Positions 1 through 8,866 of a DNA stretch of 41,626 bases are shown in pieces. The notes under the pieces were generated by a model, which did not search any database, was not told the origin of the DNA, and saw only the letters and a program-made list of their open reading frames with translations. How positions within the stretch are numbered: position 1 is the stretch's first letter; every line of letters begins with the position of its first letter. The DNA is from SIG588 sp045599305 (GTDB lineage: Bacteria; Bacillota; Clostridia; Oscillospirales; Acutalibacteraceae). A program made the position numbers and the translations under genes. The stretch lies in contig JAZRVU010000013.1 of assembly GCA_045599305.1 (NCBI GenBank), forward strand, positions 1 through 41,626, written 5' to 3'.

Positions 1-1088
1 AGTGCGCGCATCTCGCCCTTTGCCCGGCGACGCACCTGCGGGTCGGCCAGACGGCACAGCCGCACCAGCCAGAAGACCGGCGCGAGCCACGGCTGCTTCT
101 GCAGCACGGGATACTGATATTTGAGCTCACGGAAAGGCAAAAACGCCCGTCCGATCCAGTAGCTCACACGGCCTTTATACTTCTGCCGCCGCGTCACCAC
201 CCCGTGCGAAAACACCCCGTAGGTGCCGCCCGTGAGCACATACTGCTCCACATCCTCGGGCGCGGCGACGCTGCCGTCTCCGAACCAAGCCGCCGCCAGC
301 TGCCGCATTTCCCGTTCAAACGTCTGCAGCCCGCCGCGGACAAGCAGTGCATCCCGCGCGGCCGTTATCTCCGGGTCGGTACTCTGCAGCAGCCACAGGT
401 CGATCAGCGAACGCACGCCGCAGCCGCCGTTTTCAAAATGCTTGGCCATATGCGCGATGTGGTAATAATAGAACATCCCGTCCGAAAGCGCCGCCTCACA
501 CCGCCGTCCGGGGACGGGCACGGTATGCTGCCAGATCTCTTTGAGCACCTTTGTCGCCTCGGGAAAGCGATCGTCCTCGATCAGGGTGAAATGCAGTTCA
601 ATGCTCACGCCGGTAGCCGCATGACACGCCATATGGTGGCCGTTGCTTTCGCCCTTACGGTAATGAAGCGTCCCGGTCAGCACCCGCATGGCCGCATCAT
701 AATCGTCTTCCCGCACAAGCAGGTCGATGTCCGCGCTGGTGCGCATCCAGTTCTCGGGATACAGATCGCGCAGCACCGCGCCCTTCAGCGGTATGAACGT
801 GATCTGCGCCGCCTCCAGCGCTTCCCGGATGCGCCTCAGCTCATAAAACTGCTGTTCGCACCGCCACATGGCCTCGAAGACCTGCTCTGCCAACGGCCGG
901 ACGTCCTGCCCGGTCACCGCACCGCCCGCAGCCAGCGCATGTGCCGCCAAATGGCCCAGATCATGGTGCTTCGCCAACGCGCACACCGTCTCCGGCCCGG
1001 CTCCCTGTGCCGGGTCATACGGCGTGTCGGCCGTGCCCAGTTCAAAGCGCAGAAGCTGTAAAAGCGCCGTCTGCTCCGCCGTTCTCAC
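1..1088 (-). CDS. Nucleotidyltransferase family protein, C-terminus cut by window edge
   Basis: The minus-strand frame is open from a GTG at 1088 to the window edge (about 362 codons seen) with no stop, so the C-terminus lies outside. A G-rich stretch about 8 bases upstream can serve as ribosome binding site, and an in-frame stop at 1110-1112 rules out a longer form. Residues 98-125 hold LKGAVLRDLYP followed by SADIDLLV, the GS-less pol-beta-type nucleotidyltransferase signature with the D-x-D metal pair, as in the uncharacterised NTP_transf_5 family (Pfam PF14907). Members often sit beside polysaccharide or peptide biosynthesis genes; the substrate is unknown. The rest is Trp/Tyr/His-rich and probably alpha-helical. 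It is transcribed divergently from spoVT. Family assignment is fairly sure, function is not. Confidence 0.75.
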   Translation of the reverse strand, partial: MRTAEQTALLQLLRFELGTADTPYDPAQGAGPETVCALAKHHDLGHLAAHALAAGGAVTGQDVRPLAEQVFEAMWRCEQQFYELRRIREALEAAQITFIPLKGAVLRDLYPENWMRTSADIDLLVREDDYDAAMRVLTGTLHYRKGESNGHHMACHAATGVSIELHFTLIEDDRFPEATKVLKEIWQHTVPVPGRRCEAALSDGMFYYYHIAHMAKHFENGGCGVRSLIDLWLLQSTDPEITAARDALLVRGGLQTFEREMRQLAAAWFGDGSVAAPEDVEQYVLTGGTYGVFSHGVVTRRQKYKGRVSYWIGRAFLPFRELKYQYPVLQKQPWLAPVFWLVRLCRLADPQVRRRAKGEMRA

Positions 1089-1141
1089 CGTATCCCCCCC
1101 GTCACCGTATCAGCGGCCTGTTCTTGTGACCGTATAGTTCT

Positions 1142-1170
1142 ATGCTACCATGTTTTGACCCGTTTTTCAA
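1142..1170 (-). promoter_or_regulatory. Candidate sigma-A promoter for the nucleotidyltransferase gene
   Basis: Read on the minus strand: TTGAAA (1165-1170), a 17-base spacer, then TAGCAT (1142-1147), about 50 bases before the GTG start. The -10 box is imperfect, so this is only moderately supported. Confidence 0.4.
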
Positions 1171-1310
1171 GTTCAAAACGCAAAAAACGACACCGCACTT
1201 CATCTGCCTGACATTTTTTGCGCATCCGCCCCCGTATAATTCACCGTTTTCGGAAAACAATACTGTGGCCACGTGAAATTTTCATGACAACATGATAGAA
1301 GGAGTATAAT

Positions 1311-1853
1311 ATGAAAGCCACAGGAATCGTACGACGCATCGACGACCTCGGCCGGGTCGTCATTCCCAAAGAGATCCGCCGCACCATGCGTATCCGCGAG
1401 GGCGACCCGCTGGAGATCTTTACGAACAGCGACGGAGAGGTCGTGTTCAAAAAATATTCGCCTATGGGCGAACTGGGCACCTTTGCCGCACAGTATGCCG
1501 ACGTGATGTCCCGGGCACTGGGGCAGGCGGTGCTGATCTGCGACCGCGACCGGGTCATTGCCGCGGCGGGCCTTCCCAAAAAGGAACTGCTGGAGCGGCC
1601 GGTCTCTGCTTCGCTGGAGGTGCTGATGGAGGAGCGGCACACCCATGTGGCACATCCGGGTGAATCCGAGCATCTGTCGGCTACCACCGATCCGGAGCGG
1701 CCGCTGGGTGTTGCCGTGCCGATCGTCACGGCGGGCGATGTGACCGGGGCGGTGTGTCTGCTGCTGCCGGAAAGCGGCGCCATCCCCTCGGAAGGGGACG
1801 TAAAAATGGTGCAGGTCGCGGCCGCGTTTCTGGGAAAACAAATGGAGGAATGA
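1311..1853 (+). CDS. spoVT: Stage V sporulation protein T, AbrB/SpoVT-type transcription factor
   Basis: The 180-residue protein is the usual length of SpoVT, the forespore regulator that tunes sigma-G-dependent genes in Bacillus and Clostridia. Residues 1-50 form an AbrB swapped-hairpin DNA-binding domain, with TGIVRRIDDLGRVVIPKEIR as the diagnostic N-terminal block. Residues 55-178 match the GAF-like sensing domain, including a G-V-A-V-P-I strand and a C-terminal helix. GAAGGAG lies 7 bases before the ATG. The gene is monocistronic and converges on secA; its stop codon lies inside the terminator hairpin. A general AbrB-family regulator is the alternative, but the GAF-containing length argues for SpoVT. 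It is direct evidence that the host lineage sporulates, or recently did. Confidence 0.9.
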   Translation: MKATGIVRRIDDLGRVVIPKEIRRTMRIREGDPLEIFTNSDGEVVFKKYSPMGELGTFAAQYADVMSRALGQAVLICDRDRVIAAAGLPKKELLERPVSASLEVLMEERHTHVAHPGESEHLSATTDPERPLGVAVPIVTAGDVTGAVCLLLPESGAIPSEGDVKMVQVAAAFLGKQMEE

Positions 1854-1880
1854 CGCATTGCGTCATTCCTCTTTGTTTTG
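1846..1880. terminator. Bidirectional terminator between spoVT and secA
   Basis: A perfect 12-bp dyad (1846-1857 with 1859-1870) overlaps the spoVT stop codon. T-rich sequence follows on the plus strand and a looser T-rich tract on the minus strand. The two genes converge here. Confidence 0.75.
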
Positions 1881-1895
1881 ATTATGATTTTGCCG

Positions 1896-4625
1896 TCATC
1901 TGCCGCAGCACTGCTTATACTTTTTGCCGCTGCCGCAGGGACAGGGATCGTTGCGGCCGATCTTCTGTGCGGCAGTTTTGCGCACGGTGCGGTTGACGGC
2001 GGTGCCGTCACCGGAGGTGCCGGTCTCCTTGGCGACCTGCTCCCGCTTGGGTTCCTCGTGGGTGCGGATCTGCGCGAGCAGCATGGCACGGGCGGTGTCC
2101 TCGCGGATAGAGGCGACCATCTGGTCGAACATATCGAAGCCCTCCAGCCGGTACATGACCACCGGATCCTTCTGGGCATAGGCGCGCAGGTGGATGCCGC
2201 GGCGCAGTTCGTCCATATTGTCGATATGATCCATCCAGTAGCGGTCGACGGTCTTGAGCAGCACCACGCGCTCGAGTTCGCGCATGATCCGGTCGCCGTA
2301 CTGCGCCTCCTTCGCGTCATAGATCTTCATGGCACGGTCGGTGAGCAGATCGGTGAGCTCCTGCCGCTCCAGATCCTCGAGCTGCTGCGGGTCGTAGCGG
2401 AAATCGTTGGCATCGGCCAGCCAGCCGTGGTAATACTCCCGCAGGCCGTTCAGGTTCCACTCCTCGTGCTCCTCGCCGGTGGTGTAGAGCGCGACGTTGC
2501 TCTCGATCGACTCGCGGATCATCTTCTGGATGCTCTCCTGCAGGTCGTCCCCCTCCAGCACCTGATCGCGCTGGCCGTAGATGATCTCGCGCTGGCGGTT
2601 CATCACATCGTCATACTGCAGCACATCGCGGCGGATGCCGAAGTTGCGCTCCTCCACCCGCTGCTGTGCCGATTCGATGGTCTTGGTGAGCATACCGTTT
2701 TCAATGGGGGTATCCTCGTCCACCCGCAGCACTTCCATCATGCTGTTGAGCCGGTCACCGCCGAACAGCCGCATGAGGTCGTCCTCCAGCGAGAGGTAAA
2801 ACCGCGACACACCGGGGTCGCCCTGACGGCCGGAACGGCCGCGCAGCTGATTGTCGGTACGGCGGGACTCGTGCCGCTCGGTGCCGATGATGAACAGGCC
2901 GCCCGCGGCGCGCACGGCATCCGCCTCCGGCTTGATCTCGGCTTTGTATTTTGCCTCCAGTTCGGCAAAGGTGCGGCGGGCGGCGAGGATCTCCTCGTTG
3001 TCCGTCTCGCCGAAGGCGGTGGACTCCACGATCAGTTCCTCGGCAATGCCCATACGGCGCATCTCGGCCTTGGCCAGATATTCCGCATTGCCGCCCAGCA
3101 TGATATCGGTGCCGCGGCCGGCCATGTTGGTGGCGATGGTGACGGCGCCGATCTTGCCGGCCTGCGCCACGATCTCGGCCTCGCGCTCATGCTGCTTGGC
3201 GTTGAGCACCTCGTGCCGGATACCGCGCGCCTTGAGCATTTTGGAGAGCAGTTCGGATTTTTCGATGGAGATGGTGCCCACCAGCACCGGCTGACGCCGG
3301 GCGTGGCACTCCTCGATCTGGGCGATGACGGCGCGGAATTTGCCCTGCTCGGTCTTGTAGACCTGATCGGAGAGGTCTTCGCGGACCATGGGGCGGTTGG
3401 TGGGGATCTCCACCACGTCCAGCCGGTAGATCTGCTGGAATTCCGTCTCCTCCGTCATGGCGGTACCCGTCATGCCCGAAAGTTTCCGATACAGGCGGAA
3501 GAAATTCTGGAAGGTGATGGTGGCGAGCGTCTTGCTCTCCCGCTCCACCTTCACGCCCTCTTTGGCCTCGATCGCCTGGTGCAGTCCCTCATTATACCGG
3601 CGGCCAAACATCAGGCGCCCGGTGAACTCATCCACGATGAGCACCTGATCGTCCTTCACCACATAGTCCACGTCCCGCTGCATGACACCGCGGGCCTTGA
3701 TGGCCTGATTGATGTGGTGCAGCAGCGTCACGTTTTCGGGGTCCATCAGATTTTCGACATTGAAATACGCCTCGGCCTTTTTCACGCCCGACTGCACCAG
3801 CGTGGCGGTGCGGGCCTTTTCGTCCACGATATAGTCACCGTCGACGTCGTCCTGCTCCTGCTTGGCATCCATTTCCTTGATGCGGAAGGCCTTCAGGGTG
3901 CGGGCAAAGGCATCGGCACGGGCGTACATATCGGTGGATTTGTCGCCGGCGCCCGAAATGATCAGCGGGGTGCGCGCCTCATCGATGAGGATGGAGTCCA
4001 CCTCGTCCACGATGGCGAACGCGTGGCCGCGCTGCACTTTGTTTTCCTTATATATGACCATGTTATCACGCAGATAGTCAAATCCCAGCTCGTTGTTGGT
4101 GCCGTAGGTGATATCCGCGGCATAGGCGGCCTTGCGCGCCTCGTTATCCAGGTCGTGCACGATCAGGCCCACCGTGAGCCCCAGGTAGCGGTAGACCTTG
4201 CCCATCCACTCACTGTCGCGGCGGGCCAGATAATCGTTCACGGTGACGATGTGCACCCCGTTGCCGGTCAGCGCGTTCAGATAGGCCGGCAGGGTAGCCA
4301 CCAGCGTTTTGCCCTCGCCGGTCTTCATTTCGGCGATGCGTCCCTGATGCAGCACGATACCGCCCAAAATCTGCACGGGGAAATGCGTCATGCCCAGCAC
4401 GCGGGTAGACGCCTCGCGGCAGACGGCAAACGCCTCGGGCAGGATATCGTCGGTGGTCTCGCCGGCGGCCAGCCGGGCTTTGAGCACCGCCGTCTGCCCC
4501 CGCAGCTCCTCCTCGCTCATGGCGCGGTAGGTCGGCTCCAGCGCCAGCACTTTATCACACAGCGGCCGGATACGTTTGAGTTCCCGCTTGCTGTAATCAC
4601 CGAACATGGCTTTCAAAAGTCCCAT
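1896..4625 (-). CDS. secA: Preprotein translocase ATPase SecA
   Basis: SecA drives post-translational export of unfolded proteins through SecYEG. The 909-residue product has the full family architecture: an N-terminal DEAD-motor half with Walker A MKTGEGKT at residues 100-107 and the DEVDSILIDEARTPL Walker B block near 210-225; a preprotein cross-linking domain; the second motor half with TNMAGRGTDI and the QLRGRSGRQGDPG motif; the helical wing/scaffold; and a C-terminal SEC-C zinc motif (Cys895, Cys897, Cys906, Cys907) of the kind that contacts SecB or the ribosome. AAGGAG precedes the ATG. It is monocistronic with its own promoter. In this window it would serve the many exported lipoproteins and dockerin enzymes. 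Confidence 0.98.
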   Translation of the reverse strand: MGLLKAMFGDYSKRELKRIRPLCDKVLALEPTYRAMSEEELRGQTAVLKARLAAGETTDDILPEAFAVCREASTRVLGMTHFPVQILGGIVLHQGRIAEMKTGEGKTLVATLPAYLNALTGNGVHIVTVNDYLARRDSEWMGKVYRYLGLTVGLIVHDLDNEARKAAYAADITYGTNNELGFDYLRDNMVIYKENKVQRGHAFAIVDEVDSILIDEARTPLIISGAGDKSTDMYARADAFARTLKAFRIKEMDAKQEQDDVDGDYIVDEKARTATLVQSGVKKAEAYFNVENLMDPENVTLLHHINQAIKARGVMQRDVDYVVKDDQVLIVDEFTGRLMFGRRYNEGLHQAIEAKEGVKVERESKTLATITFQNFFRLYRKLSGMTGTAMTEETEFQQIYRLDVVEIPTNRPMVREDLSDQVYKTEQGKFRAVIAQIEECHARRQPVLVGTISIEKSELLSKMLKARGIRHEVLNAKQHEREAEIVAQAGKIGAVTIATNMAGRGTDIMLGGNAEYLAKAEMRRMGIAEELIVESTAFGETDNEEILAARRTFAELEAKYKAEIKPEADAVRAAGGLFIIGTERHESRRTDNQLRGRSGRQGDPGVSRFYLSLEDDLMRLFGGDRLNSMMEVLRVDEDTPIENGMLTKTIESAQQRVEERNFGIRRDVLQYDDVMNRQREIIYGQRDQVLEGDDLQESIQKMIRESIESNVALYTTGEEHEEWNLNGLREYYHGWLADANDFRYDPQQLEDLERQELTDLLTDRAMKIYDAKEAQYGDRIMRELERVVLLKTVDRYWMDHIDNMDELRRGIHLRAYAQKDPVVMYRLEGFDMFDQMVASIREDTARAMLLAQIRTHEEPKREQVAKETGTSGDGTAVNRTVRKTAAQKIGRNDPCPCGSGKKYKQCCGR

Positions 4626-4668
4626 GATACCTTCTCCTTATTTGCAATACGATAAACACATTTTTTTC

Positions 4669-4697
4669 AGTATAACACGAACCGCCGCATTTGGCAA
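4669..4697 (-). promoter_or_regulatory. Sigma-A promoter of secA
   Basis: Minus strand: TTGCCA (4692-4697), 17-base spacer, TATACT (4669-4674). Predicted transcription starts near 4662, giving a leader of about 37 bases before the secA ATG at 4625. Confidence 0.75.
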
Positions 4698-4840
4698 CGG
4701 AAAAGCCGGGAGTTTACACAATATTTTCAATTTCCCCGTCCGCTTTGTTAAAAACACGTTGTATAATTTTTTAAACATAATACGGTTTGTATTCTGCAAA
4801 AGCAGGTTTTTGTGAGAAAAATGGCCAAACAGCCCGCGCG

Positions 4841-4872
4841 TTCACGCAGAGTTCACAAACAGGCGGTATACT
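4841..4872 (+). promoter_or_regulatory. PhoP-box-like direct repeat and -10 element upstream of the two-component operon
   Basis: TTCACG (4841-4846) and TTCACA (4852-4857) repeat with an 11-base period, and TATACT (4867-4872) is a good -10. No -35 is recognisable at the right distance. The repeat covers the -35 region, as expected for an activator site. Bacillus PhoP binds direct repeats of TT(A/C/T)ACA with this period, so autoregulation by a PhoP-like regulator is a reasonable inference. Confidence 0.5.
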
Positions 4873-4896
4873 GATGAGGAAAAGAGGCGATGACCG

Positions 4897-5580
4897 ATGG
4901 TAGAGAGCAAAAAAACGATCCTGATCGCGGATGACGAGGAACGTATGCGCCGCATCCTCACCGATTACCTGCGCATCAAGGGGTATGACACGGTGGAAGC
5001 GGGTGACGGCGGGGCGGCGCTGGCCCTGTTCGAAGCGACACAGCCGGACATGGTGCTGCTGGACGTGATGATGCCGGTGATGGACGGCTGGGAGGTCTGC
5101 CGGCGCATCCGGCAGCATTCGCAGGTGCCGGTCATCATGCTCACCGCCCGCACGGGAGAAGAGGACGAACTGACCGGCTTTTCCCTGGGGGCGGACGAAT
5201 ACATCGCCAAGCCCTTCAGCCTGAAGATCCTGCTGGCGCGGGTAGAAGCGCTGTTTCGCCGCGGGGCGGGCGCTCCGGCGGCCGCCGACACGCTGACGGC
5301 GCCGGGCATCCTGCTGAGCTGCGCCGCCCGCGAGGTGCAGGTGGACGGTCAGCCGGTGGAACTGACCTACACGGAATTCGAACTGCTCGCCTACCTGATG
5401 ACCAACGCGGGGCTGGCGCTTTCGCGCGACCGCATTCTGGACAGCGTGTGGCGGTATGATTACTACGGTGACGCGCGCACGGTGGACACCCACGTGAAAA
5501 AACTGCGCAGCAAACTGGGTGCACGGGGGGACTGCATCAAGACCATCCGCGGCATCGGCTACAAATTTGAGGGGTGCTGA
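4897..5580 (+). CDS. OmpR/PhoB-family response regulator, probably PhoP-like
   Basis: The 227-residue two-domain regulator has a receiver domain at residues 7-118 with acidic pair Asp12/Asp13, phosphoacceptor Asp56 in the block LLDVMMPVMDGWE, Thr83 and Lys105. It is followed by a winged-helix DNA-binding domain (about 130-225) ending in the typical RSKLG...IRGIGYKFE. AAAGAGG lies 9 bases before the ATG. The downstream kinase starts 2 bases after its stop, so the pair is co-transcribed. PhoP/PhoB-type function is inferred from the neighbouring phosphate permease and the upstream PhoP-box-like repeat, not from a unique sequence motif. Confidence 0.9.
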   Translation: MVESKKTILIADDEERMRRILTDYLRIKGYDTVEAGDGGAALALFEATQPDMVLLDVMMPVMDGWEVCRRIRQHSQVPVIMLTARTGEEDELTGFSLGADEYIAKPFSLKILLARVEALFRRGAGAPAAADTLTAPGILLSCAAREVQVDGQPVELTYTEFELLAYLMTNAGLALSRDRILDSVWRYDYYGDARTVDTHVKKLRSKLGARGDCIKTIRGIGYKFEGC

Positions 5581-5582
5581 CG

Positions 5583-7007
5583 ATGAAACGACCGCGGCGA
5601 TCACTTTTGTGGAAGCTGTTCGGCAGTGTGCTGGGGTGCGTGGCACTGCTGCTCGTCGGCAATCTGCTGCTCAACAGCTTCGTGCTGCCGGTCTACTACC
5701 GGCACGAAAAGGAACAGGCGCTGAAGACCGCCTTCACCCGACTGGAGGCACTCTACAGCGCCGGGGACGGCGAGGGGCTCTCCGCCCATCTGGCGACACT
5801 GGGCAACGCGCAGGGGATCAGCGTGACCATCTGGAGCGGGCCGATGGTGGTCTACACCGACCGTCCCGACGGGATGCGCGACCTGCTGCGCCCCGATGAT
5901 GTGCGCGAACTTTCGGCCGGGGAGTACACCGTGCAGGTGAGCGACGACGGCCGCACCGGGCAGATGATCCGCCTGACCGGGCGGCTGAGCAACAGTTACA
6001 CGGTGAGTATGCGGGTGGCGGTGGCCGCCATGGCGGAGAGCGCCGCCATCAGCAACCGTTTTCTGCTCTATTCCGGCGCGGTGACACTGCTGCTGGGAGC
6101 GGCGGCGGTGGCTCTGCTGGCGCGCGGCTTCACCCGCCCCATCCGGCGGCTTTCCGAACAGGCCGCCGCGGTGGCGCAGTTGGATTTCAGCCATCGCTAC
6201 ACCCTCAAGGGCTCCGATGAACTGCACGCGCTGGGTACCAGCCTCAACGAGATGTCCGACGCACTGGAGAGCACCATCGCCCGCCTGCAGGAGGACGCCC
6301 GCCGCGAGCAGCGGCAGAACGCGGCACGGCGCGCCTTTATCGTGAACGTGTCCCACGAACTGAAGACTCCCATCGCCCTTTTGCAGACCTATGCCGAGGG
6401 GCTGCGGGAAGACGTGGCGGCCGATGCCGCCGAGCGTGCGTATTACTGCGAGATCATCGAAGATGAGGCCAGAAAGATGTCCGGCCTCATCGCGAAAATG
6501 ACGGCGCTGATGCAGTTGGAGGACGGCAGCGAACAACTGGAGCCGGAACGGTTCGATCTGTGCGAACTGGCGCGCAATCTGCTCACGAAAAACGCGCCGG
6601 AATGTGCCCGCCGCGGCCTGACGGTGCAGGCGCCGCCGGCCGACCCCGTGTGGGTGACGGCAGACGCCTACCTCATCGAAAACGCGCTGACCAACTACCT
6701 TTCCAACGCCCTGCACCATGTGCCGGACGGCGGAACGGTGGCGATCACCTTTTCGGCCGGCGAGGAGGGCCGGGTGCGGATATCGGTGTACAATTCCGGC
6801 AGCACCGTCCCGCCGGAGGATCTGTCCCGCATCTGGGAGAGCTTTTACAAGGTGGACAAGGCGCGCACCCGCGCCTACGGCGGCAGCGGGATCGGGCTGT
6901 CGCTGGTGGCGGCCATCATGAACGCCCACGGCTGCCCCTACGGTGTCATTGACCGAATCGACCCGGTGGGCGTGGAGTTTTATTTCGAACTGCCGCGGGC
7001 GGAATGA
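5583..7007 (+). CDS. Membrane sensor histidine kinase, partner of the upstream regulator
   Basis: The ATG at 5583 is chosen because GAGGGGT lies 7 bases upstream, within the end of the regulator gene; a GTG at 5574 would overlap that gene. The 474-residue protein has TM1 at about 12-36, an extracytoplasmic sensor loop to about 158, TM2 at about 160-181, a HAMP linker (about 182-235), a HisKA dimerisation domain with phosphoacceptor His258 in NVSHELKTPIALLQ, and a HATPase_c domain with N-box ENALTNYLSNALHHV and the GSGIGLSLV ATP-lid region. The design resembles PhoR/WalK-class kinases without a PAS domain. The sensed signal is unknown; phosphate is inferred from context. Confidence 0.92.
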   Translation: MKRPRRSLLWKLFGSVLGCVALLLVGNLLLNSFVLPVYYRHEKEQALKTAFTRLEALYSAGDGEGLSAHLATLGNAQGISVTIWSGPMVVYTDRPDGMRDLLRPDDVRELSAGEYTVQVSDDGRTGQMIRLTGRLSNSYTVSMRVAVAAMAESAAISNRFLLYSGAVTLLLGAAAVALLARGFTRPIRRLSEQAAAVAQLDFSHRYTLKGSDELHALGTSLNEMSDALESTIARLQEDARREQRQNAARRAFIVNVSHELKTPIALLQTYAEGLREDVAADAAERAYYCEIIEDEARKMSGLIAKMTALMQLEDGSEQLEPERFDLCELARNLLTKNAPECARRGLTVQAPPADPVWVTADAYLIENALTNYLSNALHHVPDGGTVAITFSAGEEGRVRISVYNSGSTVPPEDLSRIWESFYKVDKARTRAYGGSGIGLSLVAAIMNAHGCPYGVIDRIDPVGVEFYFELPRAE

Positions 7008-7025
7008 TATTTTTCAAAAAACCGA

Positions 7026-7068
7026 CGCGGGGATTTGCAAAAAACTGTTGCAAATCCCCGCGTTTTTT
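7026..7068 (+). terminator. Rho-independent terminator after the histidine kinase
   Basis: A perfect 15-bp stem (7026-7040 with 7048-7062), a 7-base loop and six T residues (7063-7068). It separates the two-component operon from the phosphate permease gene, so the permease needs read-through or its own promoter in the short remaining gap. Confidence 0.9.
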
Positions 7069-7092
7069 GGCATACTAATCCATAGGAGGTGA

Positions 7093-8148
7093 ATGACCTT
7101 GACGGTTACATTTTCGGAATTTTTGGGAGCGCTCACGGGCAACCCCCTGCTGCTGGTCACCGTGCTGCTCACATTGGGTGTCATTCTGGTGAACGGGTGG
7201 ACAGACGCACCCAACGCCATCGCCACCTGTGTTTCCACCCGCGCCATGCCGGTGCGGGCGGCTATCCTGATGGCGGCACTGCTCAACTTCGCGGGGGTGC
7301 TGGTGATGACGCTGCTGAGCCCCCGGGTGGCCGCCACCATCTACCACATGGTGGATTTCGGCACCGACACCCATGAGGCGAGCGTGGCGCTCTGCGCGGC
7401 ACTGGTCTCCATCGTGGTGTGGGCCACGGCGGCGTGGCGCTTCGGCATCCCCACCAGCGAGAGCCACGCGCTCATCGCCGGACTTTCGGGCGCGGCCATC
7501 GCCCTGCACGGCGACATGGGGGGCATCAACGGCGCGGAATGGGTGCGGGTGCTCTACGGTCTGGTCATTTCCACCGTGCTGAGCTTCGTTATCGGTTTTC
7601 TGACGGTGCGGGCGCTGGAGGCGGCGTTTCGCCGCAGTGACCGCCGCCGGGTGCGCGGCTTCTTCCAGATCGGGCAGATCGCGGCGGGCGGCGCCACCGC
7701 CTTCATGCACGGGGCGCAGGACGGACAGAAATTCATGGGCGTGTTCCTGCTCGGCTTCTTTTTAGTACAGGGGCAGCAGGGCGAAAACTTTGCCATCCCG
7801 CTGTGGCTGATGATCCTCTGCTCCCTCGTGATGGGACTGGGCACCTCCATCGGCGGGGAGCGCATCATCAAATCGGTGGGCATGGACATGGTCAAGCTGC
7901 AGCCGCATCAGGGGCTGGCCGCCGATCTGGCCGCCACCGGGTGTCTGCTGCTCTGCTCGCTTTTGGGTGTACCTGTGAGCACCACCAACACCAAGACCAC
8001 CGCCATCATGGGCATCGGCGCCTCCAAGCGCCTGTCGGCGGTGAACTGGAGCATCGTGCGGGAAATGCTGCTGGCATGGGTGCTCACCTTTCCGGGCTGC
8101 GGATTGCTGGGTTGGGCGGTCACCCGCCTGTTCATGTGGATCTTTTAA
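7093..8148 (+). CDS. PiT-family inorganic phosphate permease
   Basis: This is a low-affinity inorganic phosphate transporter of the PHO4/PiT family (Pfam PF01384) of 351 residues with about ten predicted membrane helices. The duplicated family signature is visible: NGWTDAPNAIATCVSTR near residues 34-50 and VSTTNTKTTAIMGIGASK near 300-317, plus GAQDGQKFMG in the middle. Start choice is uncertain. The ATG at 7093 is only 3 bases from AGGAGG (7084-7089), whereas an in-frame TTG at 7099 is 9 bases away and may be the real start. The gene is 15 bases from its DUF47 partner, the usual PiT arrangement. It follows a two-component system that may control phosphate uptake. Confidence 0.93.
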   Translation: MTLTVTFSEFLGALTGNPLLLVTVLLTLGVILVNGWTDAPNAIATCVSTRAMPVRAAILMAALLNFAGVLVMTLLSPRVAATIYHMVDFGTDTHEASVALCAALVSIVVWATAAWRFGIPTSESHALIAGLSGAAIALHGDMGGINGAEWVRVLYGLVISTVLSFVIGFLTVRALEAAFRRSDRRRVRGFFQIGQIAAGGATAFMHGAQDGQKFMGVFLLGFFLVQGQQGENFAIPLWLMILCSLVMGLGTSIGGERIIKSVGMDMVKLQPHQGLAADLAATGCLLLCSLLGVPVSTTNTKTTAIMGIGASKRLSAVNWSIVREMLLAWVLTFPGCGLLGWAVTRLFMWIF

Positions 8149-8163
8149 AAGGAGATGGGCGAT

Positions 8164-8787
8164 ATGAAAAAGAACGGAACATTTGATTATTTTGACCAGT
8201 TTGCCCTCTGCGTCACCAAGGCGCAGGAGGCGGCGGCAGCCCTTTCGGCCGCCGTGGCGATGGAGGCCGCCGGACGGGGGCAGGCGCTGGACGCCCTGCA
8301 CTGCACCGAGCAGGAGGCGGACGCCCTGCGGCGTCAGGCGCTCGACCGGCTGGCGCGGGAATTCCTGCCGCCGGTGGAGCGGGAGGACATCGTGACCCTC
8401 TACAACACGCTGGACGACGTGGTGGACGACATCGAGGAGGTGCTGCGCCGGATGTGCCTCTACCGCGTGGGCGAGGCGCTGCCGGCGGCGGCCGAATTCG
8501 CCGCGCTGGTGGAGCGCTGCTGCGAAGCACTGGGCAAGCTCGCGGCCGAACTGCCGCATTTCCGCCGGTCACAGGCGCTCTTCCCCGCCATCGAAGCGGT
8601 CAGCAAGCTGGAGGAGGACGGCGACGCCCTGCACTTTAAAGCGGTGCGGGAGCTCTTCACCGCGCAGGCGGTCGACCCGCTGACGGTCATCGCCTGGAAA
8701 GAGGTGCTGGACGCGCTGGAGACCTGCTGCGATGACTGCGAGCACGTGGCGGACGCGGTGGAGAGCGTGGTGCTGAAAAACACCTGA
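8164..8787 (+). CDS. DUF47/PhoU-like accessory protein of the PiT transporter
   Basis: The protein has about 207 residues and is almost entirely helical. It matches the PhoU-like DUF47 family (Pfam PF01865), small cytoplasmic proteins almost always encoded beside PiT permeases and thought to regulate them. Acidic helix motifs DVVDDIEE and ETCCDDCEHVADAVE are the PhoU-type metal-binding E/D clusters. The ATG at 8164 is 9 bases after AAGGAG; an ATG at 8155 abuts the Shine-Dalgarno and is less likely. The gene starts 15 bases after the permease stop and is surely co-transcribed with it. Confidence 0.9.
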   Translation: MKKNGTFDYFDQFALCVTKAQEAAAALSAAVAMEAAGRGQALDALHCTEQEADALRRQALDRLAREFLPPVEREDIVTLYNTLDDVVDDIEEVLRRMCLYRVGEALPAAAEFAALVERCCEALGKLAAELPHFRRSQALFPAIEAVSKLEEDGDALHFKAVRELFTAQAVDPLTVIAWKEVLDALETCCDDCEHVADAVESVVLKNT

Positions 8788-8803
8788 TTTTCCCCGGAAA
8801 GGG

Positions 8804-8832
8804 TTGCAAAAACGACCGTAATATGGTATAAA
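8804..8832 (+). promoter_or_regulatory. Sigma-A promoter for the GH71/99-like gene and isomerase operon
   Basis: TTGCAA (8804-8809), 17-base spacer, TATAAA (8827-8832). It lies between the DUF47 stop and the AAGGAGG ribosome binding site at 8850, giving a short leader. Confidence 0.65.
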
Positions 8833-8866
8833 TAGGGGAAGATACGTCCAAGGAGGCGCTTTTGAT

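Noticed and set aside
204..1061. Plus-strand 285-codon frame at the left end
   Set aside because: The minus strand holds a continuous nucleotidyltransferase-fold gene with the LKG and D-x-D signature. The plus frame has low-complexity His/Arg content and no motif.
1222..1240. TATAAT at 1235-1240 as a sigma-A promoter for spoVT
   Set aside because: No -35 element lies 16-18 bases upstream, and spoVT is normally under a sporulation sigma factor. I could not identify a sigma-G site with confidence.
1878..4655. Plus-strand 925-codon frame opposite secA
   Set aside because: secA is unmistakable on the minus strand; the opposite frame has no family motif and is a shadow.
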